Source of the DNA: Candidatus Avelusimicrobium intestinipullorum | GTDB taxonomy: Bacteria; Elusimicrobiota; Elusimicrobia; Elusimicrobiales; Elusimicrobiaceae | Length of the DNA: 64,000 nucleotides | Assembly (NCBI GenBank): GCA_944324635.1 | Contig: CALUXC010000001.1 | Span: 62,001 to 126,000 of the forward strand | Direction: 5' to 3' | The notes under the pieces: model-generated | Told to the model about the DNA's origin: nothing | Seen by the model: only the letters and a program-made list of their open reading frames with translations | The model's database searches: none | Shown: positions 24,846 to 33,476 of the stretch, in pieces | How positions within the stretch are numbered: position 1 is the first letter of the stretch | Layout of the letters: each line of letters opens with the position of its first letter | Made by a program: the position numbers and the translations under genes

Positions 24846-26024
24846 ATGGTAAAAGTAAATCGGCCGCATATCGGCATTTTTGGAAAAATGAATGTGGGCA
24901 AAAGCTCGCTGATTAACGTATTGACCGGGCAGGACGTTTCCGTCGTGGCGGAACACCCCGGCACCACTACGGACCCCGTAAAGAAAATTATTGAGATTTT
25001 GGGCGTCGGTCCCGTGACCATTTTGGACACCCCCGGCATTGACGACACTTCCGCCTTGGGCGCCCAGCGCGTGGAACGCACCAATGAAGCTCTGGATCAG
25101 GTGGATTTGGCTATTTTGGTTTTTGCGGGACAATTTGATTCGTACGATCAAACGCTGATGGAAACTTGCGTGGCGCGCAAAGTGCCGTTCTTCTTTGTAC
25201 ACAACAAAAGCGATTTGCAAAAACTAAATGTGGAAATAAAAGGGGCCGATGTGGTGGATTTTTCCTGTAAAAGCCCTTCGCTGTTGCCGCGGCTGCTGGA
25301 TATGATTAAAACCCACTTGCCCAAAAGTTCCTATTCGCAAGACGTAATTTTGGACGATTTTGTAAAAGGGGGGGACGAGGTAGTGCTCGTTATTCCGATA
25401 GACGCTTCCGCCCCGGAAGGCCGCTTAATTTTGCCACAGGTACAAACCATACGCAATTTGCTGGATATCGGCGCGGTGGCGGTGTGTTTGAAAGACACGG
25501 AACTGCGCGAATATCTTCAAACGCATACGCCCAAGTTGGTGGTGACCGACTCTCAGGCGTTTGGATATGTGGCGTCTGTCGTGCCTCCCACCATTGCGTT
25601 GACGAGTTTCAGCATTTTATTTTCCCGCTTAAAAGGGGATTTTGACGCTTTCCTGCGCGGTACCCGCGCCATAGACCGCTTAAAAGACGGCGACGAGGTG
25701 CTTATTTTGGAATCCTGCTCGCACAGTGTCAACAAATGCGACGATATCGGCCGCGTAAAACTGCCCAACCTGCTTCAAAAATATACGGGCAAGAAATTAA
25801 AGTTTAATGTCGTAGCCAATTTGGACGCTATCCCCGCCGACGCGGAAAAGTACAGACTGGCCATTCAATGCGGCGGCTGTATGGTAACGCGTACGCAAAT
25901 TTTGCGGCGGCTGGAAATTTTGAAAGAAAAGAAAGTGCCCCTTTCCAATTACGGCCTCGCTATTGCGTACTGCAACGGTATTTTTGACCGTGTGACGGAA
26001 ATTTTCCGCAAAAAGGGGATTTGA
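24846..26024 (+). CDS. hydF: [FeFe]-hydrogenase maturation GTPase HydF
   Basis: 392 residues. The N-terminal GTPase has G1 GKMNVGKSS (residues ~14-21), HPGTTTDP, DTPGIDD and HNKSD. The C-terminal cluster domain keeps CSH (in LESCSHSVNKC) and CGGC about 50 residues later, the HydF [4Fe-4S] ligand pattern. HydF is the scaffold that delivers the 2Fe subcluster to the hydrogenase. The reading frame extends upstream to 24480, but ATG 24846 matches the family start. Upstream is TATAATAATCGTACT directly before ATG and no ribosome site. HydG is encoded 8 kb away; HydE is not in the window. Confidence 0.94.
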   Translation: MVKVNRPHIGIFGKMNVGKSSLINVLTGQDVSVVAEHPGTTTDPVKKIIEILGVGPVTILDTPGIDDTSALGAQRVERTNEALDQVDLAILVFAGQFDSYDQTLMETCVARKVPFFFVHNKSDLQKLNVEIKGADVVDFSCKSPSLLPRLLDMIKTHLPKSSYSQDVILDDFVKGGDEVVLVIPIDASAPEGRLILPQVQTIRNLLDIGAVAVCLKDTELREYLQTHTPKLVVTDSQAFGYVASVVPPTIALTSFSILFSRLKGDFDAFLRGTRAIDRLKDGDEVLILESCSHSVNKCDDIGRVKLPNLLQKYTGKKLKFNVVANLDAIPADAEKYRLAIQCGGCMVTRTQILRRLEILKEKKVPLSNYGLAIAYCNGIFDRVTEIFRKKGI

Positions 26025-26026
26025 AA

Positions 26027-26737
26027 ATGCCCAAATGGTTACGAAGGCTTTTAAGCGTTTTTATTCCGTTTCGCCAAATGCGCCATGCGTTTGTGGCGGG
26101 GTGGACCAATAACCGCATTGTAATTGTCTCCCCGGACGGAACCGTCAAAACCCACTCTGCATTTTGGCCGATTCCTGGGGTGAAAGTACGCTTTCGCAAC
26201 TCCAACAATTTGTTGCGCCTGTGTAAGCCTTTTCTTTTTGAAGAAACCGTTATTGCCTTGGAAGGCGATTCTTCTTTGGAAATAGGCAAAAATCCGTATA
26301 TTAAAAGAAGCCTGTTCCTGATACAGCGCAGCAGTACTGTAAAAATTGGAGATGATTTTACAAGCGAAGAGGACTTACGCGTCGTGTTATCAGGAGAACC
26401 TCGCCAGAAAGTAAGCATTGGTCAAGATTGCATGTTCAGTCGAAAAATATGTATTCACCCAGCAGATGGACACACTATTTTTGATGTGTCCACCGGGCAA
26501 GCGTTAAACCCCGGGAAAGAGATTTGCATCGGGAACCATGTATGGGTGGGAATGAATGTGTTGTTTTTGAAAGGGGCGCGCATTGCCGATAACAGTGTGG
26601 TGGGGGCCAATTCTTTGGTAACGAAACCGTTTACGGACCCCAACAGCATTTATGCCGGCGCTCCGGCACAAAAACGAAATAAAAAACCAATTAACTGGGA
26701 CCGAAAAAGCTGTTCGGATTTTGTATTTAAGCCATAA
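26027..26737 (+). CDS. Hexapeptide-repeat acyltransferase
   Basis: 236 residues. The C-terminal half has left-handed beta-helix hexapeptides (ICIGNHVWVGMNVLFLKGA, IADNSVVGANSLVTKPF) and the acetyltransferase closing segment IYAGAPAQK. The family moves acetyl or other acyl groups to sugars or antibiotics. The N-terminal ~130 residues also look beta-rich and may be part of the helix. ATG 26027 is favoured by AAGGGGA upstream. It overlaps the end of hydF closely but has no obvious hydrogenase role; a cell-surface glycan function is a reasonable guess. Confidence 0.82.
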   Translation: MPKWLRRLLSVFIPFRQMRHAFVAGWTNNRIVIVSPDGTVKTHSAFWPIPGVKVRFRNSNNLLRLCKPFLFEETVIALEGDSSLEIGKNPYIKRSLFLIQRSSTVKIGDDFTSEEDLRVVLSGEPRQKVSIGQDCMFSRKICIHPADGHTIFDVSTGQALNPGKEICIGNHVWVGMNVLFLKGARIADNSVVGANSLVTKPFTDPNSIYAGAPAQKRNKKPINWDRKSCSDFVFKP

Positions 26738-26764
26738 AAAACCCCGCCTTTCGGCGGGGTTTTT
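26736..26764. terminator. Bidirectional terminator between acyltransferase and aldolase genes
   Basis: AAAAACCCCGCC-TTTC-GGCGGGGTTTTT, symmetrical, between convergent genes. Confidence 0.93.
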
Positions 26765-26779
26765 GTTTGAGTCAAAATG

Positions 26780-27757
26780 TTATTTGATTCTGCCGGCGGA
26801 ACCGAATACGTTTTCGTTCTTTTCGGCATACATTTTGATAAGTTCTTCGCGGGCCGGGCCCAAGTATTTGCGCGGGTCAAATTCGGCCGGTTTGGTGGCG
26901 AATACTTTGCGGATGGTGGCGGTCATCACGAGGCGGCCGTCAGAGTCCACGTTGATTTTGCACACGGCGGATTTGGCCGCTTTGCGCAGTTGTTCTTCCG
27001 GGATACCGGCGGTATCTTCCAATTTGCCGCCGTATTCGTTGATTTGTTTGACGGCCCACTGCGGAACGCTGGAGGAACCGTGCAATACAATCGGGAAGCC
27101 GGGTAAGCGTTTGGAAACTTCTTCCAAGATATCAAAGCGCAATTCGGGCAATTTTTCACCGGGTTTTACTTTGAATTTGTAAGCGCCGTGAGAGGTGCCG
27201 ATAGAAATGGCCAAGGAATCCACGCCGGTGCGTTTTACGAAATCTTCCACTTGGGCGGGATCGGTGTAGGTGTGGTGTTCGGCGGAAACTTCATCTTCAA
27301 TACCGGCCAACACGCCCAGTTCGCCTTCCACGGTCACATCGTGCTGGTGGGCATAGTCCACCACTTTTTTGGTGAGCGCGACGTTTTCTTCATACGGCAA
27401 GTGAGAGCCGTCAATCATTACGGAAGAGAAACCGTTGTCAATGCAGTCTTTGCACAGTTCAAAGGAATCGCCGTGGTCCAAGTGCAAGCACAGCGGAACC
27501 GGTTTGCCGATTTCTTTCATCATTTCCACCGCACCGCGGGCCATCCAGCGCAAGAGCGTGGCGTTGGCATATTGGCGGGCGCCTTTAGAAACCTGCAAAA
27601 TTACCGGGGATCCGGTTTGCACGCAGGCGGTAACGATAGCTTGCAACTGTTCCATGTTGTTGAAGTTGTAAGCCGGAATGGCGTAACCGCCGGCCATAGC
27701 GTCTTTGAACATTTGGCGGGTGTTAACCAAGCCAAGGTCTTTATAAGAAACGGTCAT
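26780..27757 (-). CDS. fba: Class II fructose-1,6-bisphosphate aldolase
   Basis: 325 residues. The zinc-binding motif LCLHLDHGDS, the catalytic-loop region VTVEGELGVLAGIED, and GTSHGAYKF (zinc His) and VLHGSSSVP (phosphate site) are all present. It splits fructose 1,6-bisphosphate into dihydroxyacetone phosphate and glyceraldehyde 3-phosphate in glycolysis. ATG 27757 is set by a strong AGGAGG seven bases upstream; the open frame extends to 27826 without support. Confidence 0.96.
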   Translation of the reverse strand: MTVSYKDLGLVNTRQMFKDAMAGGYAIPAYNFNNMEQLQAIVTACVQTGSPVILQVSKGARQYANATLLRWMARGAVEMMKEIGKPVPLCLHLDHGDSFELCKDCIDNGFSSVMIDGSHLPYEENVALTKKVVDYAHQHDVTVEGELGVLAGIEDEVSAEHHTYTDPAQVEDFVKRTGVDSLAISIGTSHGAYKFKVKPGEKLPELRFDILEEVSKRLPGFPIVLHGSSSVPQWAVKQINEYGGKLEDTAGIPEEQLRKAAKSAVCKINVDSDGRLVMTATIRKVFATKPAEFDPRKYLGPAREELIKMYAEKNENVFGSAGRIK

Positions 27758-27860
27758 TAAACTGCCTCCTAAGATAAATTCTGTCCCCCATATTTTACTA
27801 TTTTTTTCCGCCGCGTGGCGCAACACCCTTCCCCGCTGCCAGAGGGGGAGCTATATAAGG

Positions 27861-27885
27861 GCGTGCGCGCCCGTGCGCGCGTACG
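27861..27885. other. Alternating purine-pyrimidine GC tract
   Basis: GCGTGCGCGC followed by CCGTGCGCGCGTAC: two copies of CGTGCGCGC in a row, almost strictly alternating. Such tracts can adopt Z-DNA under supercoiling. It lies between two divergent genes, just upstream of the promoter at 27905. Confidence 0.5.
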
Positions 27886-27904
27886 GACCATACGACGGAA
27901 AAAC

Positions 27905-27933
27905 TTGCAAAAAAAAAGCTTTGTGGGTATAAT
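27905..27933 (+). promoter_or_regulatory. Promoter of the M42 peptidase operon
   Basis: TTGCAA, 17-bp spacer, perfect TATAAT. Transcription should start about 27940, giving a leader of roughly 25 nt. Confidence 0.85.
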
Positions 27934-27965
27934 GTAAATACCTTAACTGTCACAAAGTGAACAAA

Positions 27966-29015
27966 ATGGAGCTAAAACTAGATTTTTCTATTCTTAAGAC
28001 TTTAACTGAACTGCCGGGAATTTCGGGCCGCGAAAACGCTGTCCGCCGTTACCTCAAAGAAATCCTTTCCCCGTATGCCGATTCCGTCCGTACCGACGCT
28101 ATGGGCAACCTGATTGTTTTTAAGAAAGGCACCTCTTCCAAAAATTTACTCTTTTGCGCGCATATGGACGAAGTGGGCCTGATGATCCACCATATAGATG
28201 AACGCGGTTTTTTGCGTTTTGTAACGGTGGGCGGCATTGACCCGCGCACCCTGCTTGCCCAACGGGTACGCGTGCAAACCAAGAACGGCCCGTTGTTGGG
28301 CGTTATCGGCACGAAGCCGGCCCATATTACCACCGAGGCGGACCGTGCCAAAGCCGTGGGCGTGAAAGACCTGTGTATAGACCTGGGGCTGCCTGCCCAG
28401 CAAGTGTTGGCAACGGTGGAACCGGGCGACTTTGCCGTGCTGGACCGTTCTTACGAAGAATTTGGGGACGGCATGGTGTGTGCCAAAGCCCTGGATAACC
28501 GCGCCGGCGTGTTTGTGCTGGCGGAACTGGTAAAAGCAATTCAAAAACCTTTTTACAATGTGTATGCCGTATTTACGGTGCAGGAAGAAGTGGGACTGCG
28601 CGGCGCGACAACGGCCGCTTTTGGCATAGAGGCGGACGTGGCCCTGTGCTTGGATACCACCGGCGCCGCCGATATACCGGGCTGCGCGCCGCAGGATTAT
28701 ATCACGGCCTTGGGCAAGGGCGTAGGAATTACCGCGCTGGATGCCCGCACCATTACGCACCCTGTTCTTTTTGAAACATTGAAAACGATTTGTGATAAAT
28801 GTGCCATTCGCCGGCAGATACGCATTGCCCCCCGCGGCGGAAACGATGCGGGTGCGGTGCATTTGTCCAAAACAGGCGTGCCCACCTGCGGCCTTTCCAT
28901 TCCCACGCGCAACATTCACTCCAACGTGGAAATTGTGTGCAAGGCCGATGTGGAGCAAACCTTCCGCCTGGCGTACGAGGCGGCCCAAAACGGAATGGAA
29001 AACCTTACTTTATAA
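27966..29015 (+). CDS. M42-family metallo-aminopeptidase
   Basis: 349 residues. The peptidase pattern is complete: LFCAHMDEVGLMIHH (metal His, catalytic Asp), KALDNRAGVFVLAELV (bridging Asp), VQEEVGLRGA (general base Glu), LCLDTTG and IHSNVEIV (last metal His). Members are large dodecameric aminopeptidases or deblocking enzymes in the cytosol. ATG 27966 is preferred; GTG 27957 is an alternative. Neither has a good ribosome site. The transketolase-like gene follows 16 bp later and is probably co-transcribed. Confidence 0.92.
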   Translation: MELKLDFSILKTLTELPGISGRENAVRRYLKEILSPYADSVRTDAMGNLIVFKKGTSSKNLLFCAHMDEVGLMIHHIDERGFLRFVTVGGIDPRTLLAQRVRVQTKNGPLLGVIGTKPAHITTEADRAKAVGVKDLCIDLGLPAQQVLATVEPGDFAVLDRSYEEFGDGMVCAKALDNRAGVFVLAELVKAIQKPFYNVYAVFTVQEEVGLRGATTAAFGIEADVALCLDTTGAADIPGCAPQDYITALGKGVGITALDARTITHPVLFETLKTICDKCAIRRQIRIAPRGGNDAGAVHLSKTGVPTCGLSIPTRNIHSNVEIVCKADVEQTFRLAYEAAQNGMENLTL

Positions 29016-29031
29016 CAACAGGAAGATGACT

Positions 29032-31383
29032 ATGAGCCGAACTTTTGAATTGGGAAAGAAAAGAAACGTATATTTGGACGTAACCGATTATTTAGATAAT
29101 CCGAAATATCAGATTTCCAAAGAAGACGCGGCCGGCCTGGAACGGCTGGATATTGCTTACCGCGCCCTCGTTTCGCTTTTGTATAACTATGTGCCCACTT
29201 CCGGCCACCCGGGCGGAAGCATTTCCAGCGGGCGGTTTGTGGAACATCTTTTATATAGAGACATGGCTTACGACTTGCCCCACCCGTTAAAAGACGACGC
29301 GGATATCATTTCTTACGCCGCGGGTCATAAGGCGCTTGGTTTGTATGCCCTGTGGGCCCTTCGCAACGAATGTGCGCGCCTTGCTGCGCCGGAACTGCTG
29401 GCTAAAGAAGAAAAACATCAGCTCCGCTTGGAAGATTTGCTGGGCTTTCGCCACAACACGGCGCAGGGAACGCCTTTGTTCAAAAAATTTCATGTAAAAC
29501 CCTTGGGCGGTCACCCCGAACCCTTGGTTCCGTTTGTGCGCACCAGCACCGGCGCCAGCGGCGTGGGGGACGGTTCTGCCGTGGGGCTGGCTTTGGCCGC
29601 GGCGGACGCTTACGGCGAAAACTGCCCCGTGGTGCATATTGTGGAAGGGGAAGGCGGCTTGACGGCCGGCCGCGTAAGCGAAGCGGCTGCCATGGCGGCT
29701 ACGGCGCAGCTTAAAAATGCCGTGTTCCATATAGACTGGAACGAAGCTTCCATTGAAAGCGAACGCGTAACGGCCGACGGCGAACACCCCGGCGATTATG
29801 TGCAGTGGAACCCGATGGAATTTTTCTATATCCATGATTTCAACGTCATTCGCGTGCCGAACGGACATGATTTCAATCAAATTCATATGGCTCACCGCCT
29901 GGCGGCCGAAATTTCAAACCACCAGCCCACGGCGATTGTGTACCGCACGGTGAAAGGGTGGCATTACGGCATTGAAGGGAAAGCCTCCCACGGGGCCGGG
30001 CATAAATTTGCTTCGGACGGGTTTTACCAGTCTTTGGCGGAATTTGAAAAAGCTTTTGGCGTGTCTTTCCCGCGCTTTGAAGGGGACAAGACCGACGAAA
30101 ACATTGAAAAGTACTATTGGGAATCCTTGCTGACGGTGCGCCGCGCGCTGGAAGCGGACAAGCAAACCGCCGCTTATGCGGCCGCCTGCCTGCGCGAAGC
30201 GTCCGAACGCTTGGAAGGCAAAAAACGCGCCGTTCGGGCGGAATTGGGAAACAGCAAAGATTTGTACACCAAATTCTCACCGACGGACGTGCCCGCCGAA
30301 TTTGTATTTGAAAAAGGCAAATCCTACACCACCCGCGGTATTTTGGGCAAAGTGTTGGCGTATTTGAACAAACAAACGGGCGGAACCATTTTGACGGCGT
30401 CTGCCGATTTGTACGGTTCCACCGGTGCGGCGGAAGTGGCGAAGGATTTCCCCGCCGGCAATTTTAATACGCAATCCAATCCGCTTTCGCGCCGTTTGGC
30501 CGCAGGTGGTATTTGCGAAGACGGCATGGCCGCGCTTTGCACGGGTATTTCGGCCTTTGGCAAACATATTGGGGTGGCTTCTTCTTACGGGGCCTTTTTG
30601 GCCTTTGAACACGTAGCGGCCCGTTTGCATGCCATTGGCGTGCAGGCCGCGCGGGAAGCGGGGGCGGACCCGAACACCTTTATTATGTTTAACGGTCACG
30701 CCAGCTTGCCCACCGGAGAAGACGGCCCCACACATGCGGACCCGCAGTCTTTGCAGCTGGTGCAGGACAACTTCCCCAAAGGGGCCTGCATTACCATTAC
30801 TCCTTTGGAAGTGGACGAAATTTGGCCGCTTACGGTAAAAGCCTTGTCCATGCGGCCGGCGGTGTTTGCGCCGTTTGTGGTGCGCCCGTCGTATGCTTTT
30901 ATGGACCGCGAGGCGTTAGGGGCGGAACCTGCCGCCAATGCCGTAAACGGGGTGTATTATTTGCGCCGTGCCAAAGGCAAGGCCGAAGGCACGTTGTTTG
31001 TGCAGGGCGCGGGAGTGGGCCGTATTGTGGTGGAAGAACTGCTCCCCAAATTGGCTAAGAACGGCCCGGATGTGAATGTGGTATACATTACCAGCCGGGA
31101 ACTGTTTGAAGCGCTGCCCGCGGCCGAGCAGGAAAAAATCCTGCCGGCGGAGTTGTTCCGCACGGCTATGGGAATAACCGATTTTACCCTGCCCACGCTG
31201 GACTGTTGGATTAACAGCCAGGCGGGGCGCAGGCATACGCTGTACCCGCATCGGGACGGCAGATTCTTGGCAAGCGCGTCGGCGGCTAAAGTTTATGCCG
31301 AAGCCGGGCTGGACGGGGAACACCTGTTCGCTGCCGTGTGCGCTTATGTAGAAAACTTAAAGCGGGCCGAACAATGGCTCTAG
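29032..31383 (+). CDS. Transketolase-family thiamine-diphosphate enzyme
   Basis: 783 residues, longer than the usual ~660-residue transketolase. The N-terminal part has TSGHPGGSISSGRF, the AAGHKALGLYALWAL region, GASGVGDGSAVGLA, and a TPP/metal motif GEGGLTAGRVSEAAAM ending in DWNEASIE (GEG in place of GDG). The middle part has GEDGPTHADPQS, typical of the pyrimidine domain. It would exchange two-carbon units in the pentose phosphate pathway, but the length and some motif changes leave room for a related enzyme (phosphoketolase- or E1-like). ATG 29032 has AGGAAG upstream. Confidence 0.82.
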   Translation: MSRTFELGKKRNVYLDVTDYLDNPKYQISKEDAAGLERLDIAYRALVSLLYNYVPTSGHPGGSISSGRFVEHLLYRDMAYDLPHPLKDDADIISYAAGHKALGLYALWALRNECARLAAPELLAKEEKHQLRLEDLLGFRHNTAQGTPLFKKFHVKPLGGHPEPLVPFVRTSTGASGVGDGSAVGLALAAADAYGENCPVVHIVEGEGGLTAGRVSEAAAMAATAQLKNAVFHIDWNEASIESERVTADGEHPGDYVQWNPMEFFYIHDFNVIRVPNGHDFNQIHMAHRLAAEISNHQPTAIVYRTVKGWHYGIEGKASHGAGHKFASDGFYQSLAEFEKAFGVSFPRFEGDKTDENIEKYYWESLLTVRRALEADKQTAAYAAACLREASERLEGKKRAVRAELGNSKDLYTKFSPTDVPAEFVFEKGKSYTTRGILGKVLAYLNKQTGGTILTASADLYGSTGAAEVAKDFPAGNFNTQSNPLSRRLAAGGICEDGMAALCTGISAFGKHIGVASSYGAFLAFEHVAARLHAIGVQAAREAGADPNTFIMFNGHASLPTGEDGPTHADPQSLQLVQDNFPKGACITITPLEVDEIWPLTVKALSMRPAVFAPFVVRPSYAFMDREALGAEPAANAVNGVYYLRRAKGKAEGTLFVQGAGVGRIVVEELLPKLAKNGPDVNVVYITSRELFEALPAAEQEKILPAELFRTAMGITDFTLPTLDCWINSQAGRRHTLYPHRDGRFLASASAAKVYAEAGLDGEHLFAAVCAYVENLKRAEQWL

Positions 31384-31401
31384 GCCCGATAGGAGAATAA
31401 A

Positions 31402-31830
31402 ATGGCAGAAGAAAAACCTTACTTGACCGGACGGACATATCTTTTCAGGCTTCCTAAAGGCAAGGATTTATTAGAGTCGCTCGCGGATTTTTGCCACGAC
31501 AACCAGGTGAAATGCGGTATCGTAAACGTAGTGGGTTCCGTGTCCAACGCCACGATTGGCTGCTACGACCAGAATAAAAAGAAATACGATAAAACCGTCA
31601 TTAACCAAGAGATGGAACTCATCAGCCTGTGCGGGAACATCAGCATTCAGGACAATCGCCCCCAAGTGCATGCACATGTGGTGATGGCCGGAAAAGATAA
31701 CCAGGCCATCGGCGGGCATTTGTTCCCCGGCACCAAAATATACGTGTGCGAAGCGTATATCCAAGAGCTGGTGGGTGAACCGAAAGTAAGAAGACCGGAT
31801 AAGGTGACTAAACTTTCGCTCTGGGCTTAA
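31402..31830 (+). CDS. PPC/DUF296-domain protein
   Basis: 142 residues. The PPC (plant and prokaryote conserved, DUF296) domain is recognisable from RLPKGKDLLESLADFCHD to HAHVVMAGKDNQAIGGHLF and the YVCEAYIQEL strand, including the HxHxxxA metal-binding type motif. Bacterial members are trimers of uncertain function, sometimes called DNA-binding. A GGAGAATAAA ribosome site precedes ATG. It ends the M42-transketolase operon. Confidence 0.88.
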   Translation: MAEEKPYLTGRTYLFRLPKGKDLLESLADFCHDNQVKCGIVNVVGSVSNATIGCYDQNKKKYDKTVINQEMELISLCGNISIQDNRPQVHAHVVMAGKDNQAIGGHLFPGTKIYVCEAYIQELVGEPKVRRPDKVTKLSLWA

Positions 31831-31845
31831 AAAGCAAAACTAATT

Positions 31846-31878
31846 AAAAAATCCCGCGCTTAAAACGCGGGATTTTTT
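31846..31878 (+). terminator. Terminator of the M42-transketolase-PPC operon
   Basis: AAAAAATCCCGCG and CGCGGGATTTTTT, 13-bp stem, 16 bp after the stop codon. Confidence 0.93.
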
Positions 31879-31919
31879 ATTGATTAACAAAAAAACGGAT
31901 TTAATGTTAGGAAAAACAA

Positions 31920-32009
31920 AACTTTATTCTCAGACGGTAAAAACACAAAATTTCGTATATTTTGAGAATGGTTTAATTAAACGGGGAAATAGAATACCAG
32001 TTCTATAAT
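31920..32009 (+). promoter_or_regulatory. Porin gene upstream region: shared element and -10 box
   Basis: The element CAGACGGTAAAAA (31931-31943), preceded by AACTTTATTCT, is shared with the H1-like gene. TATAAT lies at 32004-32009; the matching -35 is poor, as expected for an activator-dependent promoter. A 5' leader of ~95 nt follows before ATG 32111. Confidence 0.5.
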
Positions 32010-32110
32010 CCCCTGTCAAGCCGAAATTTTATTTTAGCTTGCCAAATGTGCGGGAATAAGTTTCAATAAACATGTAGGGTAGTTAAACTTATACAGGAGG
32101 ATGCAACTAA

Positions 32111-33256
32111 ATGAAGAAACTACTGGGCTTATTTTTAGTCCTGGCGATGTCTTGGCCTGTTAGCGCCGCCATCGTCGATAATGTAGATGCCATTGGCGAA
32201 ATTGAAGTAATTGGCGCCAATAACAATGCGCAAAAGAGCGAGGCTAACGGCGCGGCTTCCCGCGTGATGGCTGGCTTGTCTGCCGAACTGACGGAAGATG
32301 TAAGAGCGAATGTCCAATTCGTGTACCACACTCCTTGGGATGGCTCTGAAAAAGGTAAAGACCTCAACACCTATCAAAACCAGATTTATTTGGCGGAAGC
32401 CAATATGGTTTTGTCCAACCTCTTTGACCGCTTTGAATTGACGCTCGGCCGCCAATTCTACGGTGACGAAGACAGCGCTTTGTTGTATTTTGGCCCGCGC
32501 CACGGTTATATGGCTGCTCTGTCTAGCGATGTAACCTCCTTGGATGCTGCCAAACTGACCTATGCCGATGATGTAAAGGCCTTGACCTTAATCGCCGGTA
32601 AAACCCAAAACACTTTGGAAGCCGCAAAAGAAGCTGACTTCTACGGTGTGGACTTCCGTATGAATCTGACGGATACGGTCAAAGCCCAAGTGTATGGCTA
32701 TGCCTACAACAATAAAGTTTGGAACGATGAATATCAGGGCTTCTATGGCGCCAAATTGTCTATGACGCCGGAAGCGGGGGCTTTGAGCGTGGAATATGCC
32801 CGCGCCCACAGCGGTGACCGCTTGATTAAAGAATCCCACGACAATGCCTATTTGGTGAAAGTGGACGGTTCGTTGAATATGGACGCTTTGACGCCCAGAG
32901 CCGCCTTCATCTACCAGAAAGGTAATGTGTCTGAATACGGTGCTTATGCTCCGGGCTTGGTCTATGGTAAAACCTATTTCGGTGACGACTTGTCGGATGT
33001 GTTGGCTGAATCCCGCATCTTCAATGTCGGCGTAGATTACACCTGGAACAAAATGACCTTCGCCTTGGACGGCTTCGCCTTCCAGGACAGAACGGCTAAA
33101 CACGCTGCCACACTGGAAGCGGATTTGACCGCCACCTACCAGCACAACGAAAATGTGGGCTTGTTCGCCGGTATCGGTTATGCCAAATTGTCTAAAGCTG
33201 AATTTGACAGATCCGACGCTACCGTCTATCAAGCTGGCGTGAATGTGAAATTCTAA
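32111..33256 (+). CDS. Outer-membrane porin-like beta-barrel
   Basis: 381 residues with a signal peptide ending at VSAA. Alternating hydrophobic strands run throughout (LTLGRQFYGDEDSALLYFG, VKAQVYGYAYNN, ATYQHNENVGLFAGIGYA) and the C-terminus is GVNVKF, the terminal-Phe signal read by the BAM complex. It should form a general or specific diffusion pore. AGGAGG lies 9 nt before ATG, and it has its own promoter and terminator, all suggesting high expression. No cysteine is evident in the mature barrel. Confidence 0.87.
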   Translation: MKKLLGLFLVLAMSWPVSAAIVDNVDAIGEIEVIGANNNAQKSEANGAASRVMAGLSAELTEDVRANVQFVYHTPWDGSEKGKDLNTYQNQIYLAEANMVLSNLFDRFELTLGRQFYGDEDSALLYFGPRHGYMAALSSDVTSLDAAKLTYADDVKALTLIAGKTQNTLEAAKEADFYGVDFRMNLTDTVKAQVYGYAYNNKVWNDEYQGFYGAKLSMTPEAGALSVEYARAHSGDRLIKESHDNAYLVKVDGSLNMDALTPRAAFIYQKGNVSEYGAYAPGLVYGKTYFGDDLSDVLAESRIFNVGVDYTWNKMTFALDGFAFQDRTAKHAATLEADLTATYQHNENVGLFAGIGYAKLSKAEFDRSDATVYQAGVNVKF

Positions 33257-33273
33257 TCTGTTTTAATACAGAT

Positions 33274-33302
33274 AAAACCCCGCCTTCGGGCGGGGTTTTT
33301 TA
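33274..33302 (+). terminator. Terminator of the porin gene
   Basis: AAAACCCCGCC and GGCGGGGTTTT with further Ts, 18 bp after the stop codon. Confidence 0.92.
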
Positions 33303-33429
33303 TTGCCATACGAAAGGGGGGAAAGAAACCAGGGAAGAAGGAGGAAAGCCTCTGGAGGGGGTTCTTTGACTCCAAAACTAACTGTGAAGAATCCATTTGC
33401 TGGTTTTGATTTTTGTATTTGTTCCCAAC

Positions 33430-33458
33430 AAAAAACCCGGCGCGTTTAGGCGCCGGGC
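33430..33458 (-). terminator. Terminator of hydG
   Basis: CCCGGCGC/GCGCCGGG stem with a six-base T-run on the minus strand, 19 bp after the hydG stop. The ~125 bp between this and the porin terminator hold nothing else recognisable. Confidence 0.9.
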
Positions 33459-33476
33459 GTAAGCACAAAAGTTGGC

